From Staphylococcus sp. NAM3COL9 (GTDB taxonomy: Bacteria > Bacillota > Bacilli > Staphylococcales > Staphylococcaceae): DNA of 64,000 nucleotides. The stretch spans positions 386,141 through 450,140 of the forward strand of contig NZ_LGPC01000016.1 in NCBI RefSeq assembly GCF_001431205.1. Direction: 5' to 3'. How positions within the stretch are numbered: the stretch's first letter is position 1; the number at the start of each line of letters is the position of its first letter. Of this stretch, positions 9,929 to 17,511 are shown piece after piece. Made by a program: the position numbers and the translations under genes. Under the pieces are notes generated by a model. That model saw only the letters and a list, made by a program, of their open reading frames with translations. It had not been told where the DNA came from and did not search any database.

Positions 9929-11086
9929 TTATTGATAAAGAGATTTAAGCGATTGAATACGCTCTGCTGCTTCCATCAATGCTTGATCATCAAGCGCCAA
10001 TGAAATACGTACATAGTTACGCCCGTGTTCACCAAAAGGTATGCCAGGTGCAACAAGTATAGATTTGTGTTGTAATAAATATTCAACAAACGCTTCGCCA
10101 TCGTATTCAAATGGTGTTTTCAACCATAAGAAAATGCCGCCCTTCATTGGTTCAAAAGGTATATCTACGTCTTTTAGTTTTGCTTCAAATTGGTTTCTAC
10201 GTCTTTTAAATGTTTCATTTTGTTCTTCTAAAAAATCATCATAATGATTCAGTGCGTATGTAGCTGCATCTTGTAACGCACCGAACATACCAGCGTGCGT
10301 ATGTGATTGGTATTTCTTTAAGGCTTGTATCATGTCTTTATTCCCTACAGCAAAGCCCACTCTGAATCCTGACATGTTATACCCTTTAGATAATGAAAAA
10401 ATTTCTACTCCTAAATCTTTCGCACCTTCAGATTGAAGCAAACTTGGATTTTTACCATCAAAACCAAATGCACTATATGCAAAATCATGAACAATTTTAG
10501 TTTTAGTATTTTCAAATTTTGCGACAGCTTCATCAAATACAGCCTTTGTAGCCACTGAACCAGTTGGATTATTAGGATATGTTAAATAAACTAGACGTGT
10601 ATTAGCTAACACATCTTTATCCACTTTATTCCATTCAGGTAAATAATATGGCGGTTTAAGTACCAATCGCTCAGGTTGCGCATCTGCTAACATTACCCCT
10701 GCCAAATAATCCGTATAGCCAGGATCTGGTAGCAATACATGTTCTCCCGGATTAACAATACATGTTGGGAGAGCTACTAAACCATTCTTCGTTCCATATA
10801 AAATACAAACTTCATCTTCTTTATCTAACTCTACTTGGTACTGTCTTTCATAAAAATCTACAATTGCTTGTTTCAAACTATCTTTACCATGAAATGCTAC
10901 ATACTTCTGATTCTCAGGAAAACGTATCGCATCAGCGAAACAATCAATAATACCTTTTGGCGTTTCGCCATCAGGGATACCGACTGCCATATTGATTAAT
11001 GATAAAGGCCCGTGTTCAACCTTTTGTCCCATCGTTTTACCAAAATAACTATCAGGAATTTGTGCTAATCTATCTGAATTTGACAT
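9929..11086 (-). CDS. PLP-dependent class I/II aminotransferase under SAM riboswitch control
   Basis: This 385-residue fold-type I aminotransferase shows the conserved YPNNPTG motif and the PLP lysine in SLSKGYNMSGFRVGF, with Tyr and Arg positions of the aspartate/LL-DAP aminotransferase group. I chose the start at 11086 because TAGGAGG precedes it; the longer frame to 11143 runs back through the riboswitch terminator and has no ribosome binding site. Control by a SAM-I riboswitch implies that the amino acid substrate is linked to methionine. Conversion between 2-oxo-4-methylthiobutyrate and methionine is the simplest inference, but homologues are usually annotated only as general aminotransferases. 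The gene is first in an operon with ldhD. Confidence 0.88.
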   Translation of the reverse strand: MSNSDRLAQIPDSYFGKTMGQKVEHGPLSLINMAVGIPDGETPKGIIDCFADAIRFPENQKYVAFHGKDSLKQAIVDFYERQYQVELDKEDEVCILYGTKNGLVALPTCIVNPGEHVLLPDPGYTDYLAGVMLADAQPERLVLKPPYYLPEWNKVDKDVLANTRLVYLTYPNNPTGSVATKAVFDEAVAKFENTKTKIVHDFAYSAFGFDGKNPSLLQSEGAKDLGVEIFSLSKGYNMSGFRVGFAVGNKDMIQALKKYQSHTHAGMFGALQDAATYALNHYDDFLEEQNETFKRRRNQFEAKLKDVDIPFEPMKGGIFLWLKTPFEYDGEAFVEYLLQHKSILVAPGIPFGEHGRNYVRISLALDDQALMEAAERIQSLKSLYQ

Positions 11087-11099
11087 TAAAAGTCCTCCT

Positions 11100-11255
11100 A
11101 TATAAAAAACTATATACCCAATGAAGTGGCATATAGTTTTCACATGTCACCTATCTATCAAGTCATGTAACTTGTTGGAAGTAGCACAGTACTTACGACA
11201 TAAGTCTGCTGCTGAAGTCTCATAGGGCCAAATCCCTCAACTTCTCTGGATAAGT
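11100..11255 (-). promoter_or_regulatory. SAM-I (S-box) riboswitch with terminator, upstream of the aminotransferase-ldhD operon
   Basis: On the minus strand, helix P1 pairs ACTTATC (11255-11249) with GATAGGT (11155-11149). Between them come AGAG followed by the S-box core GAGGGATTTGGCCC and a CTATGAGAC/CAGCAGC region in the place of the usual TGAAGCC/GGCAACC. The aptamer covers 11149-11255. Downstream, 11105-11140 forms an intrinsic terminator (arms AAAACTATAT and ATATAGTTTT) with a U-run, ending just before the ribosome binding site. High SAM should switch the operon off. The core is somewhat divergent but the order of elements is clear. Confidence 0.85.
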
Positions 11256-11327
11256 TTTTATTTATTTAATTAGTTTTAATTTTATCAGAATATTCACCCT
11301 TGTCAATAAACTTTGAAGTATATAAAA

Positions 11328-11356
11328 AAAGAGCGACTCTTATGAGTCACTCTCTT
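11328..11356 (-). terminator. terminator of sceD
   Basis: On the minus strand an imperfect hairpin (GAGTGACT / AGTCGCTC arms) is followed by a run of seven U residues. Confidence 0.6.
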
Positions 11357-11396
11357 AATTTATATCACTAAATTTTATGATTTAGTAATTTGAATC

Positions 11397-12158
11397 CTAC
11401 CACCAGTTATTTTGAGAACGGAATGATAATGCTTCATCAACTGAACCATAACGTTGTTCAGCATAGTTAATCATACCTTTTGTTTGTGTAGCTACTGAAC
11501 CAGTACCCCATGACTCTTTAGTTTGACCTAAACCACTGTAACCTAATGAGTTAACAGCATTTGGGTTACCACTTGATTCAGGTAATACAATAGTATTCCA
11601 CATAGCTTCTGTACCACCAGCAGCTAAGAATTGAGCTTTAACTGATCCACCTGTTGAAGCAGCTGAAGTTTTTGCAGCTTCGTAAGTTTTAGTTGCTGCA
11701 CTTGTTTGTGTAGTTTCAACTTTTGTAGTAGTTGAAGCTTTAGGAGCTGCAACTGGTTTTACATCAACATTACTTGATTGTTGTTGCGTACTTACTTCGC
11801 TTGCTGATTTTTCATTAGTGTTAGCCGTTGCTTGTTCGCTAACGTCTTGAGTTGTGTTTGTTGTAGTTACGTTAGAAGATGCAGTTTGAGCACCTGCTAC
11901 ATCATATTCCCATGACCAAGTTTGACCGTCTGAAGTGAAAGTATATTCATAACCGCCTACTACGAAATCATAGTTGTACGCACCAGCGTGTAATGGTTTT
12001 TCATTTAATTCTGCAGCACTACTTTGTGCTAATTCAGCTAAATGCCCTTTGTCGATGTTTTCTTCTGAAGCGTGAGCTTGATTGTTGTCTGCTGTTGCTG
12101 CGTATCCTGTTACACCTAATGCTACTGCTAATGATGATGCTAAAATTGTCTTCTTCAT
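11397..12158 (-). CDS. sceD: probable transglycosylase SceD
   Basis: This 253-residue secreted protein has a Sec signal peptide (MKKT, hydrophobic core, cleavage near AHA/SEE at about 30). [18 protein letters not shown] segment, a Ser/Thr/Gln/Ala-rich linker (about 95-170) and a C-terminal lytic-transglycosylase-like domain of about 80 residues follow. The probable catalytic Glu is in PESSGNP, and the chain ends in QNNWW. This is the IsaA/SceD plan. Family members cleave peptidoglycan glycan strands and are controlled by WalKR and other stress systems. I chose the start at 12158, the MKKT signal peptide start behind GGAGG; six upstream in-frame codons were dropped. Confidence 0.93.
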   Translation of the reverse strand: MKKTILASSLAVALGVTGYAATADNNQAHASEENIDKGHLAELAQSSAAELNEKPLHAGAYNYDFVVGGYEYTFTSDGQTWSWEYDVAGAQTASSNVTTTNTTQDVSEQATANTNEKSASEVSTQQQSSNVDVKPVAAPKASTTTKVETTQTSAATKTYEAAKTSAASTGGSVKAQFLAAGGTEAMWNTIVLPESSGNPNAVNSLGYSGLGQTKESWGTGSVATQTKGMINYAEQRYGSVDEALSFRSQNNWW

Positions 12159-12176
12159 GATTAAAAAATCCTCCAT

Positions 12177-12569
12177 TTAAATCTTTTTAAGTAAAATTAT
12201 ATTTTCGTTAATTAAATTATCCTATGTGCTTCAAGCAATTAATTTTTATGTGTTATTTTTTCGCCACAAATAATATACCATAAATTTCGACTCATTATAT
12301 TACACTAAGATAACAAAACGTTACAGATAAAGCTTCTCTTTGTAATATTGAAATATAATCGTTTTGTTTTGTCACGCTCTAAACAAATAAAATATACTTT
12401 TCATATACCTCTAAATGTTATTATATTGCGCTTCATATCGATTTTTATAAAAATTTTTTATATAGTCTGAAATATTACAAACTGTCTATTGTTACCAAAC
12501 TGTAAAATTAAAATTCGACATAAAAATTATAATTTTGGACGAAACTTGCAATGAATTTTATCAAAATAT
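12177..12569. other. long AT-rich upstream region of sceD
   Basis: About 390 bases with no convincing open frame. Read toward sceD (minus strand), TGTAAC and TGTTAT occur near 12310-12327 with a 4-base gap, close to but not matching the WalR repeat TGTWAH-N5-TGTWAH. A long leader or multiple regulator sites would fit the size of the gap, but I cannot show them. Confidence 0.4.
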
Positions 12570-12597
12570 AAAAAGGCCACTATTATGTGGCCTTTTA
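12570..12597. terminator. intrinsic terminator, GGCCAC stem
   Basis: AAAAGGCCAC (12571-12580) pairs with GTGGCCTTTT (12587-12596 region). It lies downstream of the PTS IIC gene (minus strand), with A-run and T-run on the two sides. Confidence 0.75.
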
Positions 12598-12685
12598 GAT
12601 TATCTGAATGTATTTTCAAAAAACCAATTTGAATACTAATTTATTACAAATCATCTCTCATTTCATATTCAAAACATATAACATC

Positions 12686-13729
12686 TTATGCTAAGAATTT
12701 ATAGATATTACTATCATATAGTTTTAATACTTTCATATAGAAAGTATTAATTAAGTAACCCATAATAAATGGAACTACAAAGAATGCAATAAATACAAAT
12801 AATAAATTCATTAATATTGAGTCTTCCATAAATTTAAAAGCACTAATTGGGCCTACAAGTCCGATAATACCAAATCCAGCAGATTCTTTTGTACCTTCTA
12901 TACCAATGAGTCCACCTACAAATCCTGTGATAAGTGCGTTTGTAAAAATTGGTAATAAAATAATAGGATGTCTTATCATATTCGGTATCATCATTTTAAC
13001 ACCACCTAGGAAAATCGTAATCGGCACGCCTGCTCTATTCATCTTCATTGTTCCTGCAACAAGTACACCTTCACACGCTACGATACCAAGCGAAGCAGAA
13101 CCTGCTGCTAGACCACTTATACCTATGGCTAGCGCTGTGGCCACGGTGGATATTGGTGAAATAATTATGAAACTGAATGCAAGTGCAATAAGCATAGACA
13201 TTAATATAGGTTGTAATTCTGTAAATGAATTCACTAGATTACCTATACCTGTAGTAATCATTTGTATGTATGGCAATATGAGAATGCCTATAAAAGCAGC
13301 CAAGCCTCCAACAATTGTTGGTAAAATAATTAACGTTAAACTACCAAAACGTTCTCCTACTATTAATATAAAAAACACTGCAATTGCTGCAGTAATCATT
13401 GTATTGATTAAATCCCCAACGCCTACAAGCATCCATATCCCATCTTTGAATTGTGCAACCCCACTACCAACAAATGCCGAACTTGCAACTACTGCTGTAG
13501 CTAACGGCGTTAGATTGAAGCGCATTGCGATCAATGCTCCTACAAGAAGTGGTACTGTAAATTGTATACTTTCTACTACTTGTAACATGGTTTCGAATAT
13601 TGGATGCTTTGGTGAAAGAAATTTAAAAAGTTCACCTAAAATTGCATTTGGAATCAGACCTGCAACAATCGCTATTGCTACACCTGATAATACATTGTTT
13701 ATAAATTGTTTCGGACTGATTTTCATCAT
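12686..13729 (-). CDS. PTS_EIIC_2-type membrane transporter, substrate unknown
   Basis: This 347-residue polytopic protein of about 9-10 helices belongs to the stand-alone PTS transporter subunit IIC family (PF13303 type). It starts with the conserved KISPKQFINNVLSGVAIAIVAGLIPNAILGE plan and contains the GVACEGVLVAGTMKMNRAG-like loop mid-protein. No EIIA or EIIB gene is nearby, so coupling to the phosphotransferase chain is not shown here. Two adjacent ATG codons (13729, 13726) follow GGAGGAA, and either could be used. It is a single gene with terminators on both sides. Confidence 0.85.
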   Translation of the reverse strand: MMKISPKQFINNVLSGVAIAIVAGLIPNAILGELFKFLSPKHPIFETMLQVVESIQFTVPLLVGALIAMRFNLTPLATAVVASSAFVGSGVAQFKDGIWMLVGVGDLINTMITAAIAVFFILIVGERFGSLTLIILPTIVGGLAAFIGILILPYIQMITTGIGNLVNSFTELQPILMSMLIALAFSFIIISPISTVATALAIGISGLAAGSASLGIVACEGVLVAGTMKMNRAGVPITIFLGGVKMMIPNMIRHPIILLPIFTNALITGFVGGLIGIEGTKESAGFGIIGLVGPISAFKFMEDSILMNLLFVFIAFFVVPFIMGYLINTFYMKVLKLYDSNIYKFLA

Positions 13730-13835
13730 AGAAGTTCCTCCTAAGCTGTAATAATTACTAATATATCATATTATCATAATTTTCAGAATATTTATTCCGT
13801 ATTTAACTTTTTATAATAATCTAGTAAAACAGCAA

Positions 13836-13876
13836 ATAAAAAAGCCAACAGATAACGATTAAGTAATCTATCAGCT
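13836..13876 (-). terminator. terminator after the QueD-like gene
   Basis: On the minus strand an 11-base stem with three G-U pairs (13876-13866 with 13853-13843) is followed by a U-rich tract. Confidence 0.6.
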
Positions 13877-13889
13877 ACTTATTTTGAGT

Positions 13890-14330
13890 CTAATGGTTTT
13901 TAGTTTCTTCCATTAATTCAGAAGTTATTACGAGACCTTGTGTTTCAGTTTCAAAAAATTCCAGCTTTTGCAGTTTATTATTTTCTGGTAATAAGCGATC
14001 AAATTGTTCCCAAATCCAAAAAGCGATATTTTCAGCAGTTGTATTCATATCCGGCAACGTTTCATTCACTAATTTCCCGTCTAAATAAGGTGCAATTTCC
14101 TTTTTATATAACTTATCAACTTCGTTAAAATCTATTGCTAGACCGTAATCATCAATTGCGGATAAAATTTCAATGTTAAATTTGTATAAATGATGCTCTA
14201 AATCTTTGTGGAATTTTTCAGTGAAATAAATGCGATTGTCACATGTAAATTCATAATAGTTTTTTATACATACATCGTTATCTCTATATTTGAATTGTTG
14301 AGGTAGTTGCACATTATCGAAATTTGTCAT
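13890..14330 (-). CDS. 6-pyruvoyl-tetrahydropterin synthase / QueD-like protein lacking canonical site residues
   Basis: This 146-residue T-fold protein is recognisable from DYGLAIDFNEVDKLYKKE, the PTPS/QueD beta-hairpin that carries G-x-x-x-D-F, the MNTTAENIAFWIWE helix, and the C-terminal FFETETQG strand with its conserved Glu. The QueD zinc and catalytic residues look altered. HGHxY is replaced by EHHLY, no Cys precedes it as in KCxxxHGH, and the DHxxLN motif reads LDGKLVN. It may therefore have lost carboxytetrahydropterin synthase activity or do different chemistry. There are no queC or queE genes beside it. I chose the start at 14330 because GGGAGTG lies 8 bases upstream. Confidence 0.72.
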   Translation of the reverse strand: MTNFDNVQLPQQFKYRDNDVCIKNYYEFTCDNRIYFTEKFHKDLEHHLYKFNIEILSAIDDYGLAIDFNEVDKLYKKEIAPYLDGKLVNETLPDMNTTAENIAFWIWEQFDRLLPENNKLQKLEFFETETQGLVITSELMEETKNH

Positions 14331-14470
14331 TAAAGTCACTCCCTTTTTTCTCTTTGTATCTTTATACCCTTTCTCATTCTTCTATAATTATAGTGTTTAT
14401 GTTTTTCTATATTCATTATAGGTAATTTAGTATTGTAAGAGGGTTTTTATTTATAGAAAGGATGAATCAT

Positions 14471-14824
14471 ATGACTATTCATATTCAAAGAATTTATGAT
14501 AAAGAACAAAAAGATGGTAAACGTATACTTGTAGACCGAGTTTGGCCAAGAGGTGTGTCTAAAGAGGATGTAAATTTAGATCATTGGTTGAAAGAAATTG
14601 CGCCTACATCTGAGTTAAGAAAATGGTTCGATCATGATCCTAAATTGTACGCTGCTTTTAAAGAAAAATATGAAAAAGAGTTACGTGAAAATGATACTCA
14701 GCAAGAAGCATTTAATGAACTCAAAGAAATCATATCTCATACTAAAAAAAATATTATTTTACTATTTGCAGCTAAAGATGAAGCACATAACCAAGCTGTC
14801 GTACTTCAAGACTTGTTAAAATAA
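14471..14824 (+). CDS. DUF488 family protein
   Basis: This 117-residue protein is of the DUF488 (YeaO-like) family. The clear signature is the N-terminal RILVDRVWPRGVSKED with Arg/Trp/Pro/Arg residues, followed by WLKEIAPTSELRKWFDHDP. Its function is unknown. AAAGG stands 9 bases before the ATG at 14471, so I preferred that over the ATG at 14462, which touches the ribosome binding site. The next gene, an AlkA-type glycosylase, begins 13 bases after the stop, so the two are cotranscribed. Confidence 0.88.
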   Translation: MTIHIQRIYDKEQKDGKRILVDRVWPRGVSKEDVNLDHWLKEIAPTSELRKWFDHDPKLYAAFKEKYEKELRENDTQQEAFNELKEIISHTKKNIILLFAAKDEAHNQAVVLQDLLK

Positions 14825-14837
14825 GGTGGTGTTAGAA

Positions 14838-15491
14838 ATGACCACATGGCATATTCATGTACAAGATGACTGTGTTCAACAATTAATTAAAAAAGATGCA
14901 ACATTAGCATTACTTATTAAAAATATTGGCAATCTCCAAATCAATATTCGTCCTAACCCATTAAAATCTTTAATTCGCTCTATAATAGGACAACAAATTA
15001 CAGTAAAAGTGGCCGTATCTATTTTCAAACAGCTAACTGATACCGTCAATGATGAATGGACAGTTGATAAACTGTCTGAAATTGAAGATACTCAAATGAA
15101 ATCCTTTGGTTTATCTAAATCTAAAATTAATTATATTCATAATTTGGTAACACATATACAACATGGAAAACTAGACCTAGACAATTTACACAAGTTAAGC
15201 AACGATGAAGTTATTCGTACATTAACTGAAGTGAAAGGTATTGGGCAATGGACTGCTGAAGTTTTTTTATTATTTACATTACAGCGTCTAGATGTTGTCC
15301 CTGTAAATGATGTTGGTCTACAAAGGTCAGCGCAATGGTTGTACGATACAACTAAAGAGCAACGAAAAGCACAGCTTTCCTTATGTTCTGAACGTTGGGA
15401 GCATTGTGCCTCTATTGGTTCATTCTATTTGTGGGAAGCGATACACCAAAATTATTTAGCTTATGATTCCATACATGACATCAATGATTAA
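14838..15491 (+). CDS. DNA-3-methyladenine glycosylase, AlkA/HhH-GPD family
   Basis: This 217-residue base-excision glycosylase removes alkylated bases from DNA. It has the helix-hairpin-helix LTEVKGIGQWTAEVFLL followed by the catalytic Asp in VPVNDVGLQR. The N-terminal SLIRSIIGQQITVKVA helix is the hallmark of the AlkA/MAG group. I chose the start at 14838 because AAGGTGG lies about 9 bases upstream; the earlier GTG at 14826 overlaps that site. It is second in a two-gene operon with DUF488. Confidence 0.92.
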   Translation: MTTWHIHVQDDCVQQLIKKDATLALLIKNIGNLQINIRPNPLKSLIRSIIGQQITVKVAVSIFKQLTDTVNDEWTVDKLSEIEDTQMKSFGLSKSKINYIHNLVTHIQHGKLDLDNLHKLSNDEVIRTLTEVKGIGQWTAEVFLLFTLQRLDVVPVNDVGLQRSAQWLYDTTKEQRKAQLSLCSERWEHCASIGSFYLWEAIHQNYLAYDSIHDIND

Positions 15492-15595
15492 TATATAGAC
15501 ACAGGAGTGGAACAGAAGTCTGATTTTCATATCATGATCATCCATTAATTGAACTCATATCAACGTAAATGCATATAAAATAAAACACATCTATA
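15492..15595. repeat. possible degenerate copy of a staphylococcal GGAGTGGAACAGA intergenic repeat
   Basis: The segment contains AGGAGTGGAACAGAAGTC, which resembles the GGAGTGGGACAGAAAT units scattered between staphylococcal genes. Only one short copy is seen here, so the assignment rests on memory of the motif. Confidence 0.3.
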
Positions 15596-15596
15596 A

Positions 15597-15637
15597 TAAA
15601 ACACACCAAATGCTTTTATAGCATTTGGTGTGTTTAC
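15597..15637. terminator. bidirectional terminator between alkA-like and M23 genes
   Basis: A 16-base stem (AACACACCAAATGC paired with GCATTTGGTGTGTT) with a short loop is flanked by A and T. It separates convergent genes. Confidence 0.85.
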
Positions 15638-15729
15638 GTTCTGAGAGCGTTACTGTGCAATCCATTTAAACTAATAACTTGATCATTTCCATTTTAAAAA
15701 AGAGATATTTGTATTCAAACTTTTTTATA

Positions 15730-16311
15730 TTATTTCTTATATAAACTTTTTTCGCCATCAGGCAAATTTTCTACAAATGATTTAGGATCTTCAGCATACG
15801 TATTACCTACGCCACTATGCATTCTTTGGAAGTGAAGATGAGCACCTGTAGTTTGTTCACCAGTATTTCCTGAAAGTGCAACGACATCGCCAGCTTGCAC
15901 TTCGTCACCTACTTCAACCTTAAACTCATTTAAATGCATATACCACTGATGGTACTGACCATTTGACTCCGAAATTTGTAAGACTTTCCCACCTAATTCG
16001 TTATTAAATATACGTGTTACCGTACCATCTGAGGCAGCTTTTATAGGCGTGTCTTCTGGCAAATGATAATCTATACCATAATGTTTGCCATCAAAATTAC
16101 TTCTCTTGTATTCACCAAATGTTTCTGTTTCTCTACTTCCATCAAACAACATATTAAACGAGTTACCACCATCTTCATCAGTCTCGTTGCTACTTTCTTC
16201 AGTAAAAGTTTTATTCAGGCTGTCTTGAATGACGTCTATGTTAATAATGAGTAGTGTTAACGGAACTATTATTATAATAAGTAAGACAGTTGTTTTTATC
16301 GTGTTTTTCAC
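15730..16311 (-). CDS. membrane-anchored M23 family metallopeptidase
   Basis: This 193-residue protein has one N-terminal membrane helix (about 8-28), an acidic Ser/Glu/Asp linker (about 35-55) and a C-terminal LytM-type domain. The zinc motif is HYGIDYHLP (HxxxD), and the second motif is GAHLHFQ (HxH). Such enzymes cut peptidoglycan peptide cross-bridges. It is short for an autolysin and has no wall-binding domain, so it probably acts close to the membrane. It is a single gene on the minus strand. Confidence 0.9.
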   Translation of the reverse strand: MKNTIKTTVLLIIIIVPLTLLIINIDVIQDSLNKTFTEESSNETDEDGGNSFNMLFDGSRETETFGEYKRSNFDGKHYGIDYHLPEDTPIKAASDGTVTRIFNNELGGKVLQISESNGQYHQWYMHLNEFKVEVGDEVQAGDVVALSGNTGEQTTGAHLHFQRMHSGVGNTYAEDPKSFVENLPDGEKSLYKK

Positions 16312-16420
16312 TATTCAAATCACCTTTAATATATTTAAGTTATGATATATTAGTATACTTTTTATAGTTTTGATACGCTAATCATACAGCTTGAAAACGA
16401 CTCATACTTTAGTTTGATAT

Positions 16421-16461
16421 CAAAAAAAGTCATCATATATCGTTTATACAATGACTTTTTC
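16421..16461. terminator. bidirectional terminator after the nucleoside hydrolase gene
   Basis: AAAAAGTCAT pairs with ATGACTTTTT across a 17-base loop. Confidence 0.65.
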
Positions 16462-16512
16462 ATTAATCTTATTTTAAGTTATATTTCTTCGACATTAAAA
16501 TAATATATATTT

Positions 16513-17451
16513 TTAAGAACTATAACTTCGAAGCATGTTTTCCATAAGTTTCCACACACGTTCTACATCAACTGCAGTAGCAAAATAAGCGTTTTTTTCT
16601 TTATGCGTAATATCATTTAAATCGACTGACATCGTCCCATATGTAAGCGAACTTTGGTATTCAATATCTATGTTTGTATGCTGCATCGTAAATAAGTCTG
16701 GTTGTAATAAATACAAGATAGTACACGCATCATGTATTGGGCCGCCATCCATATTAAAATGTGTTTTATAAGTTGATTTGAAAAACTCCAAAAGTTCAAC
16801 GACGAATCTAGCAATTTGATTGTCGATACGCTTAAATCGGTTAATCACTTCATCTGTTGCCAATACTTGATGTGTAACATCTAGTCCAAATACATTAATC
16901 GTCACTCCACTATCAAAGACACGTTTAGCCGCTTCAGCATCTACCCAAATATTGAATTCCGCGTTTGGCGTCCAATTCCCGAACGTGCCACCTCCCATGA
17001 TTGTTATAGAATCGACATTTTGCGTGATACTTGGATCTTTAATTAATGCAGTTGCTATGTTCGTTAATGGTCCTGTAGCAATAATAGTAACTGGTTCTTT
17101 GCTTTGCTTTAATGTTTCGATAATGACATCAGAAGCATGGCGTTGTGTTGGTTTAAGTGATGGCACTTCAGGTAATTTCGGACCATCCAAACCAGTATCA
17201 CCATGAATTTGCGAGGCAAATGAAGCAGGATTAATTAGAGGTCGTGTTGCACCAACTGACACATTGATATCTCCTCTACCCATAACTTCAAGCACATTCA
17301 ATGCGTTCTTCGTGTTTTTTTCAACAGATTGATTACCTGCCACTGTAGTTACTGCTAATACTTCAAGTGAACTGTTTTTTGCACCAGCTAAAATTAAAGC
17401 AATTGCGTCATCATGTCCTGGATCACAATCCATAATAATTTTTTTACCCAT
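16513..17451 (-). CDS. nucleoside hydrolase (inosine/uridine-preferring type)
   Basis: This 312-residue nucleoside hydrolase splits nucleosides into base and ribose. The calcium/ribose motif DCDPGHDDAIA lies at residues 7-17, with TGPLTNIA near 120, the NIWVDAEAA segment near 165, and the late GGPIHDACT with Asp near 238. I chose the start at 17451 (MGKKII) because TTGGAGTG is 7-8 bases upstream; the longer frame to 17478 has no site. It follows an amino acid permease gene after 60 bases with no terminator between, so the two may form one transcript. Confidence 0.9.
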   Translation of the reverse strand: MGKKIIMDCDPGHDDAIALILAGAKNSSLEVLAVTTVAGNQSVEKNTKNALNVLEVMGRGDINVSVGATRPLINPASFASQIHGDTGLDGPKLPEVPSLKPTQRHASDVIIETLKQSKEPVTIIATGPLTNIATALIKDPSITQNVDSITIMGGGTFGNWTPNAEFNIWVDAEAAKRVFDSGVTINVFGLDVTHQVLATDEVINRFKRIDNQIARFVVELLEFFKSTYKTHFNMDGGPIHDACTILYLLQPDLFTMQHTNIDIEYQSSLTYGTMSVDLNDITHKEKNAYFATAVDVERVWKLMENMLRSYSS

Positions 17452-17511
17452 TTGCTTCACTCCAATCATAAAATTCACATGTCATGTGCTTTTCAAAATT
17501 AAAAGTTAAAA

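Noticed and set aside
12177..12569. WalR binding site upstream of sceD
   Set aside because: TGTAAC and TGTTAT are present but separated by four bases, not five; too weak to call.
12906..13751. 281-residue open frame on the plus strand
   Set aside because: It lies antisense to the PTS IIC-like gene, has low-complexity composition caused by the opposite strand's membrane helices, and has no ribosome binding site.
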